Below are positions 58,401 to 64,000 of a stretch of 64,000 nt of DNA, piece by piece. Each line of letters opens with the position of its first letter. Within the stretch, counting starts at the first letter, position 1. Both the position numbers and the translations under genes were made by a program. Source of the stretch: Aselliscus stoliczkanus (Eukaryota > Chordata > Mammalia > Chiroptera > Hipposideridae); NCBI GenBank assembly GCA_033961575.1, contig CM066736.1, forward strand, positions 91,458,852 to 91,522,851. Reading direction: 5' to 3'. The notes below the pieces were generated by a model, which searched no databases, was not told the origin of the DNA, and worked only from the letters and a program-made list of their open reading frames with translations.

Positions 58401-61400
58401 AGAGCAAGGAAGGCTGCTGGAGGACCAGCAGGTGTTTAGAAAGGAGAGGGAGCTGTACGAGCAAGGAAGGCTGCTGGAGGACCAGCAGGTGTTTAGAAAG
58501 GAGAGGGAGCTGTACCAGGCTCTCCCTCTGGATTCCCCACCGGGAAACAGTGGACATGCACAGCCCCTCATCAGGGAGACAAAGTAGCATGTGAGCACCT
58601 GTGTGCTCGGGGAAGGTTTACTAAATCTCAACTTTGTGCTACAAAGTATCCCTGGCATGAGTAGGAAACACGTCAGAGGTAGAGGGAGTGACTGAGTAGG
58701 GCCTCAGCACCACCCCTCTCCATGTTCATCTCATTTCCTCCTCACAATCCAGACTGGGTTGAAATCCCTCCCTGTGCTAACCTGGGCCTCTCCATTCCTC
58801 TGCTCCTAGGAATAAGGTGGGAATAAAGGTGGCCCGGACAGGACTGGGAATATAGTCATGGATGAGTTCCTGGCACCTTCAGCCTGCTATGTGGAAAGCT
58901 GGGGCTAGGGAGGAACTGACATTGAGGTGACAGACCTTTGGCAGAGCTGGATCTGTGACAGGGATAGTCAGGCAGATCAGGAAGAAGTTTAAATTTATAG
59001 GTGTGAAGAAAAAAACCTTCAGGAAAAAGTTTTGCTGCCTGATAAAATGTTTCCAAGAACTGAAGTTCAGGGTAGCTCGAAACAGCTCTGTACAAATTCC
59101 ACAGCATCCTCTCCAAAACCATTTACAACGTGACCTCGGCTACTTGGCTTTTAATAGTAATCTACCTCCAGCCCATCTGGGATCCTTCCAGTTGCATGAA
59201 CAACCTCCTCCAGCACTTTCCCCTCTCCTGGATTTTGTTTACAGCTTCCACCTGGACAATGATATTTTTAACTAACACAAGAAGGTTCACTAGATGTTGG
59301 ACACAGTACGTGATATTATTTAATGCTCCCAGCAACCCTATGAGGTATTCTTTTCCTAATTTTACACATGAGTTAACTGAAGCTCAGAGAGGTCACATGA
59401 CTTTGTCAGTAAGTGGCAGAGCTAGATGCAAGCCCAGGTGTCTGGTTTCAGAGCCTGAACTTTTAACTGCTCTGCTGTGTCTACCACACTGGTGCCCGCC
59501 ACTAGGCTCTGCTTCACTACAACAAATATAAAAAGAAAAACCATATTTTCTGGCTTTAAGGAGCTTGAAGTGTAGTAAAGGCCATGTCCATTTGTGTGTC
59601 AGATGCTTTAATTAGGTGGGTAAGATGCTGGGAGGGCCAGGGGCAGGACCACCTACCTGTGAGGCTGTGCTAGTCTAGCCACTGGAAGACACCCCTTTTC
59701 ACAAGTTACCCCTATTTGACTGTCTAGTCAACCAGATGTTTGCAAAGACCAGTGCAGACAAGCTATATTCTGGAGTCAGGAAGGTATGTTGAAAGATAGC
59801 AGGAAGGGCAGAGTCTGCATTCTGACCCCATGGTGGTGAAAAGGTGAGAAAGTATGCCAGCCAGATGGAGGCTCAAGCTGAGGCAGAGGGGAAGGAGGAA
59901 TAAGCCAGATCTTTGGGGTCCAGGAGAGGGTCTGACCTGAGCCACCCCTGGGAGGTAGAGGCTGCCAGCACAGTGAACCCTGGTGCTTAACTCAACATGG
60001 TTCCTGTTGTGGCCAATAGGAGAGACTGAAAATGGGTGCGTGAAGGATGATGCTATGATTTATGGTACTATCTGTAGAGTTTCATTTTCGAGTAGGTGAC
60101 CAATACAGTTTTTTTCAGGAGGCTGTAGCTAGAGGACCTCTATTTTGGTGTTGGGGGAGCCAGACAGGTGCTCACCTGAATACACTGGTTGTTGCTGTCT
60201 GCTACCACTATGCGGCCACTGCTAGCTGCGGACACACCCTGTAAATTGGTGAATTCCCCTTTCTCCCTTCCACGACTGCCTGTGGGAAAAGGATGGGGGA
60301 AACAAAAAGAATTCACTGGCGTGCCATTCTGATACTCCCTGCCTGAGCCCCGCCCCGCCAGGCTCCGCCCCCAGCCGTCTGTACCAACGCGGAAGACAAG
60401 CTCATCCTCAATGGGATTGTCCTTTCGCTTGCCGCCTGTGCTGTACATGGAGCTGGGCCTCCGCACCGCCTTCTGGCGCACGTGGCTGCCAGGGCCACCA
60501 GGGGACTTGACACGGCGCTTGACATCGTCTGGAGAAGGTGGCAGGTCCCCGGGACGCAGAGCACGCACACGGAACGGGCTGCCGCGCACGGGCTGGCCGT
60601 AGAGCAGCACTGAGAGGAGCAGCTCGCCCTCGGAGCGCGCGGTGTACACCAGCTCGTACGTGCCATTCTTGTGGTCCACCACTGGCACAGGAAGGCGTGT
60701 GCCGTCCGGCCCCGTGAGATCTGCGCGCAGCTCAGCGCTGCCAGTGCGCACCAGCCGCCCATCCTTGTCTTTGGTTGTGACGGTGAGTGAGGCGGGCTGG
60801 CCCACCAGCGCCTGACGCAGGCCCTCGCCGGTGGCCACCGTCTCATGTGCAGTGGCGCTCGTAGTGAGCAGAGCACCCAGATTGAGCACCGATCGCCGCA
60901 GCCCATCGACCTCAAGGATCAGTTCCAGCTGCGCGTTCTCGTGTGGCCGCTCTGGGAAGGCCTGCGCCGCCAACGCTGCCAGCCGCTCTCGCATGTGCTT
61001 GCGCACCAGCAACACCTCCGGGGCTGAGCCCAAGCGCAGGGCCTGCTCCGCGAAGCTGCAGCTACTGCCAATGTGTTCCTGACCCTGGCGCAGTGTGTCT
61101 AGCTGAGTCTGCAACACCTGAGGAGGGGTTAGAGGAAGGTTGGGTGAACAGACTGGTGCAGAGGGGGTCTCTGTGATTCCTGATGAACTTGTAGTACTGT
61201 AGCATGCAAGAGGGGGAGGGTGGGCAAGGGACACAGATGCCTGCAGCACCTGTAGGGCCATGATAGGAGGCAGAAAGTAGAGGCTAGGGAAAGGAGTGCA
61301 CAGGTGTGGAAAGCAGGGACATGGAGGCAGTAAGGCCATCTCCTGATGGACAGTGGTAGGGAAGGGTGAACAGACGCACCTTCTGCTTGGCCCCACAAAT

Positions 61401-62326
61401 GGCCTCCAGGTCGCTGACCAGAGCCTGCTTACGCTGCTGGAGCGCTTGCTCCAGGTCCTCGAAGGCTGCGCTGATCTGGGCGAGGGCCTCTGCCTTACGC
61501 TCTTGCAGTTGCTGGCTGATGCCCCCCACTAAGGCAATAGCTGCGGACAGCTGTGGCAATCTGGGGAAGGGAAATATCTCATATTGGGGTGGCTTGAGCT
61601 ACCCTCCAAGAGATCCCCTACCTGAGGTCTCCCGCCCTAAGAATTCTATCTCCCCTGCCCCTGTTGAGACGCCAACCCTGATGGCCCCACCAGCCCAGGT
61701 TCCCATCGGGCACCTACCGGCCGCGCACTGCCTCAAGCTGGCGCTGCAGGGCCGCCTTGTGCTGCTCCACCACGTCACGCAGCAGCACTGTGCCGTGCTC
61801 CCGGTGCTCCCCGGCGCGACACTCGCCGCACATGGCCGTCTCACAGGCCTCACAGTAAAATTCCATCGTCTGGCAGCATAAAGACTTCAGTCAGGCAAAC
61901 AGCTAGACACCAAAGTGTTTTGCCCCTTCCCTCCCCCATCTGCCCTCTTGGCCCCTCACCTTCCAGGTGCACCCCCTACCTGGACCACTTATTCAGAGAA
62001 ACACCCGCTCACCCACAGCCACTCGGCCCCCTCCCCCAACCTCTCCTTCCCGTCCGCCCCAAGTCCTGGCCTCACTGGGCCTGCTTCGGCCCACCTTGCC
62101 TTCATGGTTTGGGCAGGAGAGGGGGCGGCCGGCCACTGCACTGAGGGGGTGGGGTTCCTCGGGGTCCTGGGCCCCGTCAGGTGCCTGCTGCATTGCCTCC
62201 ATGAGGCTGCTGATGAAGAAGTTATTCTGCAGTGCCGAGACGCCCTGCTCGGGAAGGATGGATGTTTGCCGACACACTGGACAGGACAGCGTCAGGCTCT
62301 GGGCAGGGATGTAGTTCTGGAGGCAT
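52302..62326 (-). CDS. TRIM3: TRIM3, RING-Bbox-coiled coil-filamin-NHL E3 ligase (lacks first coding exon)
   Basis: TRIM3 (BERP, RNF22) is a brain-enriched TRIM-NHL ubiquitin ligase acting in endosomal trafficking and at synapses. Minus-strand exons are 62326-62095, 61869-61718, 61560-61380, 61117-60385, 60279-60176, 54654-54487, 54300-54132, 53859-53789, 52710-52570 and 52454-52302. With the 44 residues expected from the exon beyond the right edge they give exactly 744 residues, as in human. Order: second half of RING (CPVCRQ, about 61-66), B-box 2 ([20 protein letters not shown], about 115-150), coiled coil (about 155-285), filamin/ABP domain (about 317-418), a basic linker ([12 protein letters not shown]) and six NHL propeller repeats (about 470-744) with GVAVD..G.IIVAD cores. 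All junctions are GT-AG. Confidence 0.97.
52570..52710 (-). CDS. TRIM3: TRIM3 exon: NHL repeat 5
   Basis: The acceptor is TCCTGTCAG| and the donor is ATCCAG|GTGAGG. It encodes [47 protein letters not shown], in phase 0 at both ends. Confidence 0.97.
52711..53788 (-). other. TRIM3: TRIM3 intron with SINE and L2 remnant
   Basis: 1.1 kb containing a truncated SINE at 52985-53075 and L2-like text at about 53130-53735. Confidence 0.8.
52985..53075 (-). mobile_element. 5'-truncated short tRNA SINE
   Basis: The minus strand shows TTAAGCGCTGGCTTGGGAAG through ACTGCCCTC and an A tail. Target copies TCCATGAGTCATTC lie at 52971-52984 and 53076-53089. The head up to the A box is missing. Confidence 0.93.
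53789..53859 (-). CDS. TRIM3: TRIM3 exon: NHL repeat 4 (short)
   Basis: The acceptor is TATTTTCAG| and the donor is GTGAAG|GTCAGT. It encodes [23 protein letters not shown]. Confidence 0.96.
54132..54300 (-). CDS. TRIM3: TRIM3 exon: NHL repeat 3
   Basis: The acceptor is TTCTCCAG| and the donor is TTGCAG|GTATTG. It encodes [56 protein letters not shown]. Confidence 0.97.
54487..54654 (-). CDS. TRIM3: TRIM3 exon: NHL repeat 2
   Basis: The acceptor is TGCTTCAG| and the donor is TTCAAG|GTGAGA. It encodes 56 codons from [20 protein letters not shown] through [20 protein letters not shown] to SPEGKFK. Confidence 0.97.
55172..55251. mobile_element. Palindromic mariner MITE, copy 3 (80 bp)
   Basis: It opens TTGGATTGTCGGAAAAGTCA and closes TGACTTTTCCGACAACCGAA, with TA on both sides. 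Same family as 3939 and 18887. Confidence 0.9.
55756..56200 (+). mobile_element. Full-length long tRNA SINE
   Basis: The head GGGCCGGCCGAGTGGCGCAT, the ACTGCCCTC junction, the body and the AATAAAATCTTTAAAAAAA tail are all present. A perfect target duplication AAAGGGGGTTGTGAG lies at 55741-55755 and 56201-56215. It is antisense to TRIM3. Confidence 0.96.
57321..57382. repeat. (TCCTA)n pentanucleotide repeat
   Basis: About twelve perfect five-base units in a TRIM3 intron. Confidence 0.96.
58402..58515. repeat. Perfect 57-bp tandem duplication
   Basis: 58402-58458 and 58459-58515 are identical, starting GAGCAAGGAAGGCTGCTGGA and ending GAGGGAGCTGTAC. The unit is unique in sequence, not a microsatellite. 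Confidence 0.97.
59283..59490 (-). mobile_element. MIR SINE remnant
   Basis: CCCAGCAACCCTATGAGGTA, TTTTACACATGAGTTAACTG, AAGCTCAGAGAGGTCACATG and GTAAGTGGCAGAGCTAGATG follow the reverse MIR core. Confidence 0.75.
60176..60279 (-). CDS. TRIM3: TRIM3 exon: NHL repeat 1
   Basis: The acceptor is TTCCCACAG| and the donor is ATTCAG|GTGAGC. It encodes [34 protein letters not shown], the first propeller blade. Confidence 0.97.
60385..61117 (-). CDS. TRIM3: TRIM3 exon: coiled-coil end, filamin domain, linker
   Basis: The acceptor is CTCCTCAG| and the donor is GCGTTG|GTACAG. The 733 bases encode residues 233-476, from [20 protein letters not shown] to ELVFRV. The filamin-type immunoglobulin domain ([14 protein letters not shown]...[10 protein letters not shown]) and the positively charged linker before the propeller lie here. 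It is very GC-rich, unlike the neighbouring introns. Confidence 0.97.
61380..61560 (-). CDS. TRIM3: TRIM3 exon: coiled coil
   Basis: The acceptor is CCCCAG| and the donor is CAGAAG|GTGCGT. It encodes [60 protein letters not shown], residues 173-232. The heptad pattern is clear. Confidence 0.96.
61718..61869 (-). CDS. TRIM3: TRIM3 exon: B-box
   Basis: The acceptor is GCTGCCAG| and the donor is CGGCCG|GTAGGT. It encodes [50 protein letters not shown], residues 122-171. It holds the remaining Cys/His zinc ligands and the start of the coiled coil. Confidence 0.97.
62095..62326 (-). CDS. TRIM3: TRIM3 exon: RING second half to B-box start
   Basis: The acceptor is CCTGGCCAG| and the donor is GGCAAG|GTGGGC. 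It encodes [40 protein letters not shown], then [20 protein letters not shown] through SCPNHEGK, residues 45-121. It holds the last zinc ligands of the RING and the first two of the B-box. Confidence 0.97.
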
Positions 62327-62759
62327 CTGGCCAGGGAGGAGGTGGAATCAAAGGCGTGGGTGAGGCATCAGTGCACCCCTCCTCACACCTTTCATGGGTG
62401 CTGCCCCTCTCCTCACAAGGGGTCTGTTACACTTCATTGTGAAACCTCTCAGGTTAGCACACACATCTCACCCTATCAGCAGGTAGAAAAGGCTTCATCT
62501 CTTACAATAGAGGAGCAACACATCCCTCTCAAAAGAGCCGACATATCTGCATTCCTAACAGTGTGCACAAACACAGGTTCACCTTTCACAGGTGTTTATA
62601 AATCCTCATAGAAAATGTGCAACTAGCCCCCGCTTCATTAACTCATTAAACATTTACTGACTGCCTACTTTTGCCAAATTTGTGCCAAGCTCTGGGGATA
62701 CAAAGATAAAGCACAGTGCCTACCTCTAAAATACCTCCAGTCTGCTGAGAAGTCACAGA

Positions 62760-62985
62760 AATGTGACAGTGTAATGATTAAGGGTGTGGGTCCTGGAGCT
62801 AGGCTGCCTGGGTTCAATACCCAGGTCGGTTATCATTATACTCTGTAACCCCTGACAAATTACTTAACTTTGATAAGCCGAGGATTCTTCCTTTGTAAGA
62901 TGGAGACAGTACGGACTTCACAGGATATTGGAGGATTAAATGTAAAGGTCTTATATGCCTAACTCACAGAAAACACTATATATTA
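62760..62985 (+). mobile_element. MIR SINE remnant
   Basis: GTAATGATTAAGGGTGTGGG, GCTGCCTGGGTTCAATACCC, CTGACAAATTACTTAACTTT and TTTGTAAGATGGAGACAGTA are the MIR head and core in order. Confidence 0.8.
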
Positions 62986-63479
62986 TAGGCAATTTAATAT
63001 GAGGAATACTGTAGATGCACCGATGAGGAGATGCACAGAAGGGGCATCTGGCCCAGGGCGGGTGGGGAGGGTAGCCGGAAAGGCGTCAGAGGAAGTGATA
63101 TAAGCTAAATCTCCATGGATAAATAATATTAGCCTGAACAAAGAAAGGTGCAGGAAGAATAGGAAGAGTGTTCCAGACACAGAGGGCGAACAGAAACAGC
63201 ACAGCGTGGGTAGGGAATTAGAAACAGCTTGATGTGGCTGGAAACCAAGTCTAAGACAAGGGATGGTAAGAGGAGTCTGGAGGGAGAGGCAGAGGACAGC
63301 TGTGGAGGGCCTCGTGGGCCACACCAAGGAGCTTAGAAGTCATTGCAACAACAAAAGGGAGCCACGAGAGCATGGGACAGCCAGGTTGACATTCTTTCAA
63401 GCTCCTCTTCACTGCCTCTGGGTAGAAGATGAATTTGAATGTGTCGAGACAGCAGACAAGGGGTGGTAGTGTCATCACC

Positions 63480-63640
63480 CAGTTACCATTTATTAAGCAC
63501 TATGTGCCAGATGCTGTGCTTTGCACTTTTGTGTTTATGTAAACAGACTTAGAAAGGGTAAGTGGTCTAAAACAACAAAGCTAGCGAGCACTGGAGCCTG
63601 GATCCAAATCCAAGGCACAGCATGTGTTTAACCAAGATGC
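63480..63640 (-). mobile_element. MIR SINE remnant
   Basis: TTTATTAAGCACTATGTGCC, AGATGCTGTGCTTTGCAC and, further on, AAGCTAGCGAGCACTGGAGC follow the reverse MIR pattern. Confidence 0.65.
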
Positions 63641-64000
63641 TCTTGCAATAGTTTAGGCAAGAGATGAGAAGACCTGGATTCAGACAGTAGCAGTATAGAC
63701 TAAGGTGGAACAAATTTGAGAAATATTTAAGAAATACAGCCAGTGGGAAGTGTTGTCTGATTAGACATGGGGAGTGAGAGATGAGTATTGGTTGACTCCC
63801 AGATTCCTGGCTTAGATCACTGAGTGGATGGTGGTAAGATGAGAAACATAGAAAGAAGAGTAGTTTACAAGGAAATTCGGCCTTGATCTGGCTGAGTTTA
63901 CCATAACAGTGAACATTCAGGTAGAGAGATGGGGAGAAGGCAGGTTAGAGGTAGAGGTGAGGATGCCATCAACACTTACATGGCCTTTGTACCCATCAGA

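Larger units (their letters stand above)
54655..60175 (-). other. TRIM3: TRIM3 large intron (between NHL 1 and 2)
   Basis: 5.5 kb with a MITE, a full-length SINE, a (TCCTA)n tract, a 57-bp tandem duplication and a MIR. No exon was recognised. Confidence 0.75.
62327..64000 (-). other. TRIM3: TRIM3 intron (partial, runs off the right edge)
   Basis: 1.7 kb of intron with two MIR remnants and old interspersed text. The exon with the TRIM3 start codon is not in view. Confidence 0.75.

Noticed and set aside
60313..60915. 200-codon minus-strand frame
   Set aside because: It is the shifted frame of the TRIM3 filamin-domain exon, which reads in the correct frame from 61117 to 60385.
62327..64000. 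Search for the TRIM3 start exon (first half of RING)
   Set aside because: No minus-strand frame contains the expected Cys-x2-Cys start of the RING. The exon must lie beyond the right edge.

Overview
This is a mammalian nuclear window with introns, CpG-island and TATA promoters, poly(A) signals, LINE-1, MIR/L2 relics and tRNA-derived SINEs. The gene order APBB1 - HPX - TRIM3 is the conserved block found on human 11p15.4, and all three genes here lie on the minus strand. The young SINEs (tRNA-like heads, a shared tail ending CCCCAATTCCCCAATAAAATCTTT and an A tail), together with fairly recent mariner elements and short mariner MITEs, suggest a laurasiatherian mammal. I think a bat, possibly of the horseshoe-bat group, is most likely. 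That assignment is an inference from repeat style, not a database match.

Layout. (1) About 1-21,600: APBB1 (FE65), reading right to left. It runs from a GC-rich first exon and CpG island near 21.4-21.6 kb to coding exons 2-12, and includes the 6-base neuronal microexon 9. The gene continues off the left edge, so about the last 154 residues (most of PTB2) are missing. The introns carry a head-to-head pair of mariner relics, SINEs, one palindromic MITE and MIR/L2 remnants. (2) 21,600-35,165: intergenic, rich in repeats. It holds a row of three SINEs that reused one target site, and a 5'-truncated LINE-1 that landed inside a mariner element. (3) 35,165-43,950: HPX (hemopexin), complete in ten exons, with a TATA box and a poly(A) signal. 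(4) 43,950-51,855: intergenic, with L2 and MIR remnants, a truncated LINE-1 3' end and a full-length SINE. (5) 51,855-64,000: TRIM3, from its 3' UTR up to the exon that encodes the second half of the RING. The first coding exon (about 44 residues) and the promoter lie beyond the right edge.

All coding exons were joined by reading frame. The splice phases close without a stop and give 556 codons of APBB1, 465 residues of HPX and 700 of the 744 expected residues of TRIM3. The three genes are not an operon and have separate jobs: APBB1 is an intracellular adaptor of APP, HPX is a plasma heme scavenger made mainly in liver, and TRIM3 is a brain-enriched E3 ligase. I found no non-mammalian or wholly new gene system. 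The points most worth a second look are the APBB1 microexon and its neighbouring GC donor, the hairpin MITEs inside transcribed introns, the serial SINE insertion, the LINE-1-in-mariner nesting with a frameshift in the reverse transcriptase active site, and the composite SINE families that share one tail.
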